64,000 bases of DNA from Flavobacterium sp. 9R (GCF_902506345.1 NZ_LR733413.1:2257893-2321892), one strand, 5' to 3'; shown: positions 8,204 to 16,549, counted from the stretch's first letter. Made by a program: numbers and translations. Notes: generated from the letters alone by a model not told the origin.

Positions 8204-9106
8204 ATGAATAATAAGGAAGGCAACAACAAACGAGGCGGAGCAAGGCCAGCAGGTTCAAGACCCAATTCGAATAAGCCAAAACCTGCGATGCAAAAAAGGG
8301 CACAAGGACCTAAAAAAGCAAAACCTACTGCCAAAATAGAAGAGGCAAACAAAGTGGTTAAAAAACCCAATCAAGTAGCTAAAAGACTTAAAGAAAAAGA
8401 CGAAATTCGTTTGAATAAATACATTTCGAACTCGGGCGTTTGTTCGAGACGTGATGCAGATATTTACATTCAATCAGGTAATGTAAAGGTAAATGGTGTT
8501 CCCGTAACCGAAATGGGATACTTAGTAAAACCAACCGATGTAGTAAACTTTGATGGAAAAGTGTTGACTCCAGAGAAGAAAGTGTACATCTTGTTGAACA
8601 AACCCAAAAACTTTACCACGGCACTTGATGAAGGTCAGGAATACCGCAATGTATTGGAATTGGTAAAAGGTTCTACTACAGCCAAAATTGCACCGATTGG
8701 TAGAATGGACAAAAACACTACCGGTTTGTTATTGTTTACCAATGACACCGATATGATTCGAAAATTCACTTTACCGAATCAGAAATCATCCAAAATCTAC
8801 CAAGTTTCTTTGGACAAAAACTTGAAATTTGAAGATTTAGAAAAGATCAGCAAAGGACTAGTGATTGATGGTCACCGTGTTTTTGTTGAAGAGGTGAGTT
8901 ATATTGAAAATGAAGCGAAAAGCGAAGTAGGTTTGAAATTGCGTTCTGCAAATGTAAAAGTGGTGCGTTCTATTTTTGAACAATTCAGTTATGACGTGTT
9001 ACGCATCGATCGTGTTTCTTTTGCTGGCCTGACCAAGAAGAATTTGCCAAGAGGCAATTGGCGATTACTGACGGATCAAGAAATTATCAATTTGAAAAAC
9101 GTTTAA
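8204..9106 (+). CDS. rRNA pseudouridine synthase, RsuA/RluB/RluF family
   Basis: It isomerises specific uridines of rRNA to pseudouridine. The 300-aa protein has a basic, low-complexity N-terminal extension of about 65 residues rich in Lys, Pro, Ala and Asn. An S4 RNA-binding domain follows (IRLNKYISNSGVCSRRDADIYI). The catalytic domain has GRMDKNTTGLLLFTND, whose Asp is the conserved nucleophile, and ends with LRIDRVSFAGL and PRGNWRLLT. The extension is common in Bacteroidota members and may bind rRNA. The exact target uridine cannot be assigned. Confidence 0.93.
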   Translation: MNNKEGNNKRGGARPAGSRPNSNKPKPAMQKRAQGPKKAKPTAKIEEANKVVKKPNQVAKRLKEKDEIRLNKYISNSGVCSRRDADIYIQSGNVKVNGVPVTEMGYLVKPTDVVNFDGKVLTPEKKVYILLNKPKNFTTALDEGQEYRNVLELVKGSTTAKIAPIGRMDKNTTGLLLFTNDTDMIRKFTLPNQKSSKIYQVSLDKNLKFEDLEKISKGLVIDGHRVFVEEVSYIENEAKSEVGLKLRSANVKVVRSIFEQFSYDVLRIDRVSFAGLTKKNLPRGNWRLLTDQEIINLKNV

Positions 9107-9113
9107 AACAGAC

Positions 9114-9148
9114 AATCCCATTACAATCTAATTGAAATGGGATTTTTT
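9114..9148 (+). terminator. rho-independent terminator of the pseudouridine synthase gene
   Basis: AATCCCATT (9114-9122) pairs with AATGGGATT (9136-9144), followed by TTTT. It rules out a TTG start for the next gene at 9132, which would lie inside the stem. Confidence 0.75.
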
Positions 9149-9161
9149 AATTATAAAATTT

Positions 9162-9524
9162 ATGACTCCAGAAAAACTAAACTCTATAGCCTACAAATGG
9201 TTCGACTGTTTTAATAATAAAGAATTAGAAAAACTACTTTCCCTCTATGATGATGAAGCCATCCATTTTAGTCCAAAACTCAAAGTACGTCAACCTGAAA
9301 CCCATGGTCTAATCTCAGGAAAAGAAGCTTTAAGAACTTGGTGGCAGGACGCTTTTGAACGATTACCAAGTTTACAGTATAAAGTAACCTCGCTTACCGC
9401 TAATGGCGATCGAGTATTTATGGAATACATTCGCATAGTAACTGATGAAAGCGACTTATTAGTAGCTGAAGTGCTAGAAGTAAAAAATGAAAAAATTATT
9501 GCCTCGAGAGTGTATCATGGGTAA
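9162..9524 (+). CDS. nuclear transport factor 2 family (SnoaL-like) protein
   Basis: A protein of about 120 aa with the cone-shaped NTF2-like fold pattern. It shows WFDCFNNKELEKLLSLYDDEAIHFSPKL, GKEALRTWWQDAFERLPSLQYKV, a strand GDRVFMEYIRIV, and EVLEVKNEKIIASRVYHG. Many such proteins are small enzymes or ligand binders of unknown substrate. I start at ATG 9162 because the earlier TTG lies in the preceding terminator. It appears monocistronic. Confidence 0.8.
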   Translation: MTPEKLNSIAYKWFDCFNNKELEKLLSLYDDEAIHFSPKLKVRQPETHGLISGKEALRTWWQDAFERLPSLQYKVTSLTANGDRVFMEYIRIVTDESDLLVAEVLEVKNEKIIASRVYHG

Positions 9525-9576
9525 GATTTACAAAAAAAGTAGCATTAAAATTATCAACTATTTTACACACTGCCAA

Positions 9577-9611
9577 TAAAAAAGGGATGTTGAACTACTC
9601 AACATCCCTTT
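9577..9611 (-). terminator. rho-independent terminator for the minus-strand hypothetical gene
   Basis: A perfect 13-bp stem (9581-9593 with 9599-9611) with a 5-nt loop; on the minus strand it runs into six T residues. Confidence 0.7.
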
Positions 9612-9670
9612 AATGGTTACTATAATTAACTACAAATCAGAAACCTATATTGTCAAAAAAATAATTTCTT

Positions 9671-10297
9671 TTATTTTTTAAAAAATGAAAAACTGAATAA
9701 AGAAGATTCATTTTCATTTGCAACACTTGTTGCATAATCCACATTTGGCAAACCTAAAATTAGCTTCACTCCTCTTGGCAATAGTCTGCAAAAAATTTCA
9801 GACTGTGATTCTAAAATTGAGATTAAATTTTTTGGTGTATCTTTTTTTAAATCATTAATTATCAGAATCGACACTACATTCAATACAATTCTAGCTGTTT
9901 CACTTCTTACTCCTATTTCATTTGAAATCATCTCAGATATTCTATCTTTTTTAACGGCAAAAAGCCAATCTAAATACAAATATCCACAAGAAAACAAACT
10001 TTCTTTCGGGCAATAATTATTCAGTTGGGCTTCAAAATCAAAACTCAAGTTTTGAGAAGATTTTAAAAAAACATCCAAATCATTACTTTTTTTTATTCCA
10101 ACTAAGACAGCACATATACTTGCTTCAATCGTTTTTTTAAGGAGAGCATCCTTTTCATCTAAATAACCTAACAACTTCAAAAACAATTCGTTCGAAATTA
10201 AATTTTTAAAATTATTCACCAAATTCGTCATTGAAACTTTAGTTAATGCAGGGTTATCTATATAAATTTGCTTTAAATAATCGATAAAGTGTGACAT
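9671..10297 (-). CDS. hypothetical protein, mostly alpha-helical
   Basis: I do not recognise this 208-aa protein with confidence. It has no signal peptide and reads as a chain of amphipathic helices. The segment from SETARIVLNVVSILIINDL to ILESQSEIFCRLLPRGVKLILGLPNV distantly recalls the repeats of DUF937-type proteins that precede OmpA domains in Flavobacteria, but there is no OmpA part here. It ends in a Phe/Ser-rich tail (SSLFSFSFFKK). It stands alone between an NTF2-like gene and tRNA-Leu, with its own terminator. Confidence 0.7.
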   Translation of the reverse strand: MSHFIDYLKQIYIDNPALTKVSMTNLVNNFKNLISNELFLKLLGYLDEKDALLKKTIEASICAVLVGIKKSNDLDVFLKSSQNLSFDFEAQLNNYCPKESLFSCGYLYLDWLFAVKKDRISEMISNEIGVRSETARIVLNVVSILIINDLKKDTPKNLISILESQSEIFCRLLPRGVKLILGLPNVDYATSVANENESSLFSFSFFKK

Positions 10298-10473
10298 TTT
10301 ATCGTTGAAAAGCTAAATGTAGTGCTTTTTTGTTAGTAGAAAAATAAAAAGTGACTTTTTTTTGAATAAATGATAATTCAAAAAATACCGCAAAACTTTA
10401 TAGAAAAATTAGCACGAAAAACAGAAAATAAAGAAGAATTGAAGTAAACCCTATTTTATAATAGTGATGAAAT

Positions 10474-10504
10474 AAAAAAAGCTTCTCAAATGAGAAGCTT
10501 TTTT
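10474..10504 (-). terminator. terminator downstream of tRNA-Leu
   Basis: AAAAGCTTCTCA (10477-10488) pairs with TGAGAAGCTTTT (10491-10502), flanked by A and T runs, so it can act on either strand. On the minus strand it lies 3 bp after the tRNA. Confidence 0.75.
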
Positions 10505-10506
10505 GT

Positions 10507-10587
10507 GCGGATAATAGGACTCGAACCTACACGCCTTGCGGCACCAGATCCTAAGTCTGGCACGTCTACCAATTTCGCCATATCCGC
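10507..10587 (-). tRNA. tRNA-Leu (anticodon TAG)
   Basis: On the minus strand an 81-nt cloverleaf is visible. The acceptor stem is GCGGATA with TATCCGC. The anticodon stem CCAGA/TCTGG holds the loop CTTAGGA, giving TAG. A long class II variable arm (TGCCGCAAGGCGT) and a GTTCGAGTC T-loop complete it. CCA is not encoded. The flanks 10298-10473 and 10588-10743 contain no convincing gene; a 25-codon ATG frame at 10368 has no support. Confidence 0.95.
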
Positions 10588-10712
10588 TTAATTAATTCAC
10601 TAAACTCTTATTTTAAGAGGAGTTCATTGAACTGGTGTTTGTGGGTGCAAATATAAGCATAAGTTCCAATTTTCAAAGTAAATTTTGTAAAAAAATAATA
10701 ATCTATTTTTTG

Positions 10713-10720
10713 TACTTTTG
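10713..10720 (+). promoter_or_regulatory. -7 promoter element upstream of the M20 dipeptidase
   Basis: TACTTTTG matches TAnnTTTG, 23 bp before the chosen ATG. A clear -33 TTG at 17-19 bp is not seen. Confidence 0.45.
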
Positions 10721-10743
10721 AATTGATAAAATTAATCATCCAA

Positions 10744-12132
10744 ATGGAAAATAGAACAAGTTACGTTCAAGAAAATAAAGAACGCTTTATCAATGAGTTA
10801 ATCGAATTATTGAAAATTCCTTCCGTTAGTGCCGATACAGCTTTTTCACAAGATGTACTAGACACAGCAGAAGCCGTAAAAGTAAGTTTAGAAAAAGCAG
10901 GTTGCGATTTCGTTGAAATTTGCGAAACAGCAGGTTATCCAATTGTATATGGTGAAAAAATAATAGACAAAAACCTACCAACGGTTTTAGTTTACGGACA
11001 CTACGATGTACAACCCGCCGACCCAATCGAACTTTGGACGTCTCCTCCTTTCGAACCTGTTATTAAACCAACGGCAATTCATCCTGAAGGCGCTATTTTT
11101 GCTCGTGGTGCCTGCGATGACAAAGGCCAAATGTACATGCACGTAAAAGCTTTTGAATACATGATTCAAAGCAATACTTTACCTTGTAATGTAAAATTCA
11201 TGATCGAGGGTGAAGAAGAAGTAGGCAGTGTTAACTTAAAAACCTTTGTGGAAAACAACAACGAGAAATTAAAAAACGATGTGATTTTAATTTCAGATAC
11301 GGGAATGATTTCTAATCAGCAACCATCCATCACTACAGGATTACGTGGATTGAGTTATGTAGAAGTAGAAGTGACTGGTCCGAACCGCGATTTACATTCT
11401 GGTTTATACGGTGGAGCGGTTGCCAACCCAATCAACATCTTATCCAAAATGATTGCTTCGCTTCACGACGAAAACAATCATATCACCATTCCAGGTTTCT
11501 ATGACAATGTCGAAGAATTATCTCTGGAAGAAAGAGCCGAAATGGGCAAAGCACCTTTTAGCTTAGAAAATTACAAAAAAGCATTAGATATCAATGATGT
11601 CTATGGCGAAACTGGCTACACCACGAATGAACGTAATTCTATACGTCCAACACTGGATGTAAATGGAATCTGGGGAGGTTATACAGGAGAAGGCGCCAAA
11701 ACGGTCATTGCTAGCAAAGCCTATGCGAAAATCTCGATGCGCTTAGTGCCTAATCAAGATTGGGAAGTGATTACCGATTTGTTCACCAAACACTTTATAA
11801 GTATTGCTCCAGCTGGCGTGAGTGTTGTAGTAAAACCGCATCACGGTGGCCAAGGTTATGTTACTCCAATCGACAGCATTGGTTATCAAGCCGCGAATAA
11901 AGCCTACACCGAAACCTTTGGTGTACCAGCCATTCCAGTTCGCTCTGGAGGTAGTATTCCAATTGTAGCCTTGTTTGAGAAAGAATTGAAAAGCAAAACG
12001 ATCCTGATGGGATTTGGTTTAGACTCCGATGCAATTCATTCCCCAAACGAACATTTCGGAATTTTCAATTACCTCAAAGGAATCGAAACCATTCCACTTT
12101 TCTATAAATATTTTGTAGAGTTAAGCAAATAA
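10744..12132 (+). CDS. M20 family dipeptidase
   Basis: A cytoplasmic di-zinc peptidase of 462 aa. The metal ligand motifs are in order: VYGHYDVQP (His, Asp), ARGACDDKGQ (bridging Asp), EGEEEVGS (catalytic Glu and metal Glu), and IHSPNEHF (C-terminal His). DLHSGLYGG and RSGGSIPIV mark the dimerisation lid domain and substrate site. It resembles carnosinase/CNDP-like dipeptidases. An upstream TTG at 10723 adds seven residues but overlaps the expected transcription start, so ATG 10744 is preferred. A strong terminator follows. Confidence 0.93.
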   Translation: MENRTSYVQENKERFINELIELLKIPSVSADTAFSQDVLDTAEAVKVSLEKAGCDFVEICETAGYPIVYGEKIIDKNLPTVLVYGHYDVQPADPIELWTSPPFEPVIKPTAIHPEGAIFARGACDDKGQMYMHVKAFEYMIQSNTLPCNVKFMIEGEEEVGSVNLKTFVENNNEKLKNDVILISDTGMISNQQPSITTGLRGLSYVEVEVTGPNRDLHSGLYGGAVANPINILSKMIASLHDENNHITIPGFYDNVEELSLEERAEMGKAPFSLENYKKALDINDVYGETGYTTNERNSIRPTLDVNGIWGGYTGEGAKTVIASKAYAKISMRLVPNQDWEVITDLFTKHFISIAPAGVSVVVKPHHGGQGYVTPIDSIGYQAANKAYTETFGVPAIPVRSGGSIPIVALFEKELKSKTILMGFGLDSDAIHSPNEHFGIFNYLKGIETIPLFYKYFVELSK

Positions 12133-12152
12133 ACACTCTTTTTTACATAAAC

Positions 12153-12189
12153 ATCCGCTCGTTCTCCAGAATGAGCGGATTTTTTTTTT
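12153..12189 (+). terminator. terminator of the M20 dipeptidase gene
   Basis: ATCCGCTC (12153-12160) pairs with GAGCGGAT (12173-12180), with a TTCT/AGAA upper stem, followed by nine T residues. Confidence 0.9.
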
Positions 12190-12192
12190 GGG

Positions 12193-12294
12193 GCGTAACC
12201 CGCAGAAAAAGCGGGTCGGGTCATACGCTATATCTTTTTGGGCCCTCGCCGAAAAAGCGAGTCCCAAAAAGGATGCCGCTCCTACCCCTTACGC
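12193..12294 (-). repeat. structured dispersed element, copy B
   Basis: On the minus strand it reads GGAGCGGCATCCTTTTTGGG, a CTCGC/GCGAG hairpin, then CCCAAAAAGATATAGCGTAT. It has a second GC-rich hairpin (ACCCGC/GCGGGT) at the far end. Outer arms GCGTAA (12193-12198) and TTACGC (12289-12294) can pair. It shares the core blocks with copies A, C and D but points away from the BlaI operon that follows. Confidence 0.75.
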
Positions 12295-12339
12295 AAAACC
12301 GTTTCTAAACCACTCATTGCAAAAAAGTTAACCATTTTG

Positions 12340-12369
12340 TTGCACATATTATTTTTTATTCTACATTTG
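12340..12369 (+). promoter_or_regulatory. promoter of the lipoprotein-blaI-blaR operon
   Basis: TTG at 12340-12342, a 19-bp spacer and TACATTTG at 12362-12369 match the Bacteroidota housekeeping promoter. The -7 element lies inside the operator dyad at 12359-12374. Confidence 0.75.
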
Positions 12370-12399
12370 TAGAACAATGTATTATTTTGTAGAGCAATG
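12359..12399 (+). promoter_or_regulatory. candidate BlaI/MecI-type operator with 20-bp direct repeat
   Basis: A perfect dyad TTCTACA-TT-TGTAGAA (12359-12374) closely resembles the known mec/bla operator core TACTACATATGTAGTA. A 14-bp unit TTTGTAGA(A/G)CAATG is repeated at 12366-12379 and 12386-12399, exactly 20 bp apart; the second copy contains the start codon of the lipoprotein gene. The dyad covers the -7 element, so binding of the BlaI repressor encoded in this operon would block transcription. This is inference from position and motif. Confidence 0.7.
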
Positions 12400-12828
12400 A
12401 CCAAACCAATCTTACTATTTGTACTGTTTCTTTTATGTAGTTGCCAAGTACAACACATCAATCAAAAGAAAGACAAAAAAATGCACGGCAAATGGATTGA
12501 AGAATATACTTTGGACACTATTCGATACAAATCTATTGGAAGATACAAAGAAGGAGAGCCAGTCAAAAAATGGAAATATTATGCCAATGGCAAAATCATC
12601 AAAAAAGAAACCTATAAAAAAGAGTATTGCAAAGTACGCTTTTACCACCCGAATGGAGCGCTTCAAGCCAAAGGAATTACACAGTTGATTGAAAAAGGGA
12701 AAGATATTCATTGGTTTTACTCCGGCCAATGGGAGTATTTCGACACCAAGAAAGATTTAATCATCACCCGATTGTACGACAAGGGAGAACTTATCTCAGA
12801 AAAAGAAATAAAAAATACAAAACAATAA
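12397..12828 (+). CDS. small lipoprotein with MORN/YwqK-like repeats
   Basis: The 143-aa protein has a lipoprotein signal peptide with lipobox LCSC (Cys16). The mature part carries the alternating pattern of MORN/toxin-antitoxin YwqK-type repeats: GRYKEGEPVKKWKYYANGKIIKKETYKK, VRFYHPNGALQAKG, GQWEYFDTKKDLIITRLYDKGEL. Function of such surface lipoproteins is unknown. It is the first gene of an operon, 3 bp before blaI, and its start codon sits in the operator repeat. No Shine-Dalgarno sequence is visible. Confidence 0.8.
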   Translation: MTKPILLFVLFLLCSCQVQHINQKKDKKMHGKWIEEYTLDTIRYKSIGRYKEGEPVKKWKYYANGKIIKKETYKKEYCKVRFYHPNGALQAKGITQLIEKGKDIHWFYSGQWEYFDTKKDLIITRLYDKGELISEKEIKNTKQ

Positions 12829-12831
12829 ACT

Positions 12832-13206
12832 ATGCAACAACTCACCAACGCCGAAGAACAAGTTATGCAGCATTTGTGGCAACTCGAAAAAGCCTTTATG
12901 AAAGACCTACTTGAAGCCTACCCTGAACCAAAACCTGCTACAACAACTATTGCTACCTTATTAAAAAGAATGATTGACAAGCAGTTTGTAGCTTACAAAG
13001 AATATGGAAACTCTAGAGAGTATTACCCATTGATTGACAAAAACGATTACTTCTCTAAACACGTCAATGGATTAATTAGTAATTTCTTTAATAATTCAGC
13101 TTCTCAATTTGCTTCGTTTTTTACCAAAGAAACAAACCTAACCGCCAGAGAACTAGAGGAATTAAAAAAAATCATCGATAACGAAATCCAAAAAAAGAAA
13201 TCATGA
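12832..13206 (+). CDS. BlaI/MecI/CopY family transcriptional repressor
   Basis: A 124-aa winged-helix repressor. LTNAEEQVMQHLWQLEKAFMKDLL and TTTIATLLKRMIDKQFVAYKEYGNSREYYPLI form the N-terminal DNA-binding domain. The C-terminal helices LTARELEELKKIIDNEI are the dimerisation part. In the known systems a BlaR1-type membrane metalloprotease triggers cleavage of the repressor. Here the putative sensor overlaps it by 4 bp downstream, and a matching operator lies at the operon promoter, so autoregulation is likely. Confidence 0.92.
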   Translation: MQQLTNAEEQVMQHLWQLEKAFMKDLLEAYPEPKPATTTIATLLKRMIDKQFVAYKEYGNSREYYPLIDKNDYFSKHVNGLISNFFNNSASQFASFFTKETNLTARELEELKKIIDNEIQKKKS

Positions 13207-14936
13207 TACAGTACTTGCTAACTTCGACTATCACTGCCACTATCTTATTGGTAGTATATCAGCTTTTTCTAGAAAAGGAAAAAATGCACCGTTTTAATCG
13301 GTTTTACCTATTAACTAGTTTACTTTTTTCACTTCTAATTCCTTTTATTTCGATTGAAATTATTGAAGAAATCACGACTCCTGTTGCTGCTCCAATTACA
13401 ATGAGCTTTTCAGGTGGAACTATGGTAATTGCAGAAGAAACCAATTATCTGGAACAAATAGTATGGGGTATTTATGTCCTTGTAACTTCGATTCTAGTAT
13501 ATAGATTTATTCGAAATATTGTGGCTTTTTATCAATTAAAAAAGAACAACGCAACCCTTTCGTTTCAAAACGCAACTTTAGTATTGCTTCAAGAACCCGT
13601 ATTACCGCATACTTTTATGAATTCTATTTTCATCAATGAGGCGGAATACCAAGAACGCAAAATTGAAAAAGAATTGTTTGCACATGAATTGACCCATGTC
13701 AATCAAAAGCACACCTTAGACGTTCTTTTTATAGAATTGATAAAAACCATCTTTTGGTTCAATCCTTTGTTTATTTTATACAAAAAAGCCATACAACTTA
13801 ATCATGAATTCCTAGCCGATGAAAAAGTGGTGCAATCGTACAAAAACATACCATTTTATCAATCACTATTGTTATCCAAAGCGAGTTGTAACCCGCCTTT
13901 GTATCTAGCCAGTAATTTAAATTTTCAAGTCACCAAAAAACGCTTTCTTATGATGAGCCGAAATTCTTCGAAACGAATAATCCTTGGTAAACAGCTAGTG
14001 CTATTACCAATTTTTACGGCACTTTTCTGCTATTTCTGTATTGATAGCATTGCACAAGTACAGCCAAAAACAACAACTGTACAACAAAACAATGAAATGG
14101 ATACTTATTACGCTGGTGTACTTGTTAACGTAACCGACAAAAGAAGAAACATTAGCTTTTCCAAAAAATATGAAGATATGACTTTAGAAGAAAGAAACAG
14201 GTATTTATCACTGTCGCCAAAAACGTTCGGCAAAACAACACCATCTAAAGCGCAATGGGAGGACTTTAAAAACAGTTCTAAATACGCCATCTATATCAAC
14301 AATATTCCTGTTGCCAAAGGAAAACTACCAAAAGAGCCTATTGCTAATATTGTCAGATTTGGAGGTGGCCCTGTACCGAAAAGTGAGCAAAGTAAAAAAT
14401 ACCCACAACCCTACAAATACTATATTTATACTGAAGATTATTTCAAATACAAGAACATAAATGAAAGCAAAAAGTTTACAGGAAAAAGTATAAATATAGA
14501 GGTTGCTGCGACTGAAAAATCTCTAGAAAAAAAATTAAGAGATGCAGCGGATAAAGGAATAACCTATACTGCGCCAACAAAGCCTACCACACCAACTGAA
14601 AGTTCATCAATACCAACAAACGATGTGCTATTTACAACAGCTGGAGTTACTGAAAAACCCAACTTCCCTGGTGGTATGGAAAAATTTTATCAATTCGTTG
14701 GTGAGAATTATCAAGCTCCAACTAATTTTAAAGGAAATGGCAAAATATACCTAATGTTTGTAATCGAAAAAGATGGAAGTATTACTAATGCCAATATCTT
14801 GAGAGATATAGGATTTGGCACTGGAGAAGAAGCAATTCGCGTAATCAAACTTTCTCCAAAATGGATTCCCGCTAAAAAAGACGGTGTTCCTGTTCGCGTG
14901 CAATATAGCTTACCAATAACATTACAACAAGGTTGA
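13203..14936 (+). CDS. BlaR1-type M56 metallopeptidase with C-terminal TonB-like domain
   Basis: The protein (577 aa) has N-terminal membrane helices (about residues 1-20, 35-52 and 80-105). The M56 zinc protease motif is HELTH with His161, Glu162 and His165, followed by the downstream ligand segment LNHEFLADEKVV. Another helix lies near residues 262-280. The periplasmic C-terminus is not a penicillin-binding domain: it has a variable linker and a TonB C-terminal-like domain (about 490-577, GGMEKFYQFVGENYQAP to VRVQYSLPITL). Bacteroidota often have this fusion. The signal sensed is unknown. Confidence 0.9.
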   Translation: MIQYLLTSTITATILLVVYQLFLEKEKMHRFNRFYLLTSLLFSLLIPFISIEIIEEITTPVAAPITMSFSGGTMVIAEETNYLEQIVWGIYVLVTSILVYRFIRNIVAFYQLKKNNATLSFQNATLVLLQEPVLPHTFMNSIFINEAEYQERKIEKELFAHELTHVNQKHTLDVLFIELIKTIFWFNPLFILYKKAIQLNHEFLADEKVVQSYKNIPFYQSLLLSKASCNPPLYLASNLNFQVTKKRFLMMSRNSSKRIILGKQLVLLPIFTALFCYFCIDSIAQVQPKTTTVQQNNEMDTYYAGVLVNVTDKRRNISFSKKYEDMTLEERNRYLSLSPKTFGKTTPSKAQWEDFKNSSKYAIYINNIPVAKGKLPKEPIANIVRFGGGPVPKSEQSKKYPQPYKYYIYTEDYFKYKNINESKKFTGKSINIEVAATEKSLEKKLRDAADKGITYTAPTKPTTPTESSSIPTNDVLFTTAGVTEKPNFPGGMEKFYQFVGENYQAPTNFKGNGKIYLMFVIEKDGSITNANILRDIGFGTGEEAIRVIKLSPKWIPAKKDGVPVRVQYSLPITLQQG

Positions 14937-14973
14937 TTTTAACTTCTCAACCTAAAAAAACAAAGCTTCCTCA

Positions 14974-15053
14974 TAGCCCCGGGAGAAGCGGCATCCTTTT
15001 CCTTTTTTCTTTAAAAAGGAAAAGATATAGCGTATCACGGGACGATGCTTCCC
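14974..15053 (+). repeat. structured dispersed element, copy C
   Basis: TAGCCC, GGGAGAAGCGGCATCC, hairpin TTTTCCTTTTT/AAAAAGGAAAA (loop TCTTT), then GATATAGCGTATCACGGGA and GCTTCCC. It shares its core with copies A, B and D. It lies just after the blaR stop and, with copy B, brackets the operon in opposite orientation. Confidence 0.75.
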
Positions 15054-15078
15054 AAAAAGCCTAATGCTGCTGCTACAT

Positions 15079-15122
15079 AAAAAAAACCGCTTCTCTTCAA
15101 GTACAAGTTTAGAGAAGCGGTT
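15079..15122 (-). terminator. terminator of the saccharopine dehydrogenase-like gene
   Basis: A perfect 12-bp stem AACCGCTTCTCT (15085-15096) with 15111-15122; on the minus strand it runs into eight T residues. Confidence 0.85.
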
Positions 15123-15158
15123 AACAAATTAAATCAAAAAAAATAATTAAAAAGAAAA

Positions 15159-16529
15159 CTAATTGAAAACTTTATCTGGGTTGTAGCCCATGTAAGGCAT
15201 GGCTTGTTCGTTAAAAACAACGCCGTATGATTCTAATTCGTTAAGGATGGGTTTGTAAACTTCTTTTTGAATTGGAAGTTGCACACCACTAGTTTGTATT
15301 TTACCATTTAAAATTAGTAAAGCGGCCATTGCTACGGGAAGTCCAACTGTTTTTGCCATAGCCGTATACATTTGGTCATCGCCAATACATACCATTTTGG
15401 AATCGATTTGAGAAGTTACTCCATTCAATTCGTAACCAAATTTATGATACATAACTATCATATCTTTATCCTCGGGTTGTAAGGTCCAACTATCGGAAAG
15501 AATTTTTTCTAAAATTTGAGCGGGTGTGGCATTTTTTAAACCAACCTTCTTACTACGGCTGAATAAATCCAACTCCACTAGTTTATCCCACATAATATCG
15601 TCTTGGTCTATTTTGAGAATGTGTCGCATTTTCAGCTCAACGGAATCGGTTGGGTGATAAGGCAAAAAGGAATTCACAAACTGTCGATAAGTCATTGCTT
15701 CGGAGCCTTCCATTATGTAACTATCATCGGTCATTCCTAATTGCACAAACATATTCCATGCCTTGGAAAAACCAACTCTACGTATAGTTCCGCGATACAA
15801 AGTCAGCACATCATCTAAGCCGTAAACGGATCGGTATTTTAATGAATCTCGATTAGAATAAGCTTCGAATCTACCATAGCCTTCGACTTCTAAAAACTCG
15901 GTTCTGCGAAATAAATTGCAATACGGTATGTATTTGTAAGCGCCTTCTTGAATGAATTTGGCTGCACCACCTTGACCTGCTAACACCACATTTCTTGGTG
16001 CCCATGTAAATTTGTAATTCCAAATATTGTCATCCGATTCTGGAGCGACTAAGCCACCACAAAAGGATTCGAATAAAAGCATTTTTCCGCCTTTGTCTTT
16101 GATCTCATCGATAACTTTCATCGCACTCATATGATCGATTCCAGGATCCAAACCAATTTCGTTCATAAAAATGAGTCCTTTGGCCTTGACTTCTGCATCC
16201 AAAGCTAGCATCGCATCACTGATATAAGAGGCCGTAACCATATGTTTGTTGAACAAAACACAATCTTTCGCAACTTCTATATGCAAATGCGCGGGCAACA
16301 TAGAGATAACGATTGTTGCTTTTTGAATCGCATCTTGTCTTTGTTGGGTATTAAATATATCTAAAGCTATTGGAGTCGCATTAGGGTGATTGTTGGTTTT
16401 TTTCTGAGCCAATTCAAGCGATAAATCTCCAATTATGAGATGTAATTGCTCTTTTTCAGACTTTTCCAATAGGTACTGAATCAACGACGAGGCTGACCTA
16501 CCTGCTCCAATAATGAGTATAGTTCTCAT
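15159..16529 (-). CDS. saccharopine dehydrogenase family protein
   Basis: A Rossmann-fold oxidoreductase of about 456 aa. The NAD(P) motif IIGAGRSASSLIQYL lies at the N-terminus. A conserved EIGLDPGIDHMSAM segment around residue 125 and SFCGGLVAPESDDNIWNYKFTWAPRNVVLAGQG match LYS9-type saccharopine reductases. Flavobacteria carry it as a stand-alone gene, and its lysine-pathway role is inferred from family only. I start at 16529 (MRTILIIGAG) because the upstream ATG at 16556 lies inside the promoter. Confidence 0.9.
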   Translation of the reverse strand: MRTILIIGAGRSASSLIQYLLEKSEKEQLHLIIGDLSLELAQKKTNNHPNATPIALDIFNTQQRQDAIQKATIVISMLPAHLHIEVAKDCVLFNKHMVTASYISDAMLALDAEVKAKGLIFMNEIGLDPGIDHMSAMKVIDEIKDKGGKMLLFESFCGGLVAPESDDNIWNYKFTWAPRNVVLAGQGGAAKFIQEGAYKYIPYCNLFRRTEFLEVEGYGRFEAYSNRDSLKYRSVYGLDDVLTLYRGTIRRVGFSKAWNMFVQLGMTDDSYIMEGSEAMTYRQFVNSFLPYHPTDSVELKMRHILKIDQDDIMWDKLVELDLFSRSKKVGLKNATPAQILEKILSDSWTLQPEDKDMIVMYHKFGYELNGVTSQIDSKMVCIGDDQMYTAMAKTVGLPVAMAALLILNGKIQTSGVQLPIQKEVYKPILNELESYGVVFNEQAMPYMGYNPDKVFN

Positions 16530-16549
16530 AAAAATATGATTATTTAACA

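Noticed and set aside
9132..9161. TTG start adding ten residues to the NTF2-like protein
   Set aside because: It lies within the terminator stem of the upstream gene; the ATG at 9162 is better.
10368..10445. 25-codon ATG frame between the hypothetical gene and tRNA-Leu
   Set aside because: Too short, no promoter or similarity that I can recognise.
13203..14936. Beta-lactam resistance operon
   Set aside because: The BlaR-like protein lacks a penicillin-binding sensor domain and no beta-lactamase gene is adjacent.
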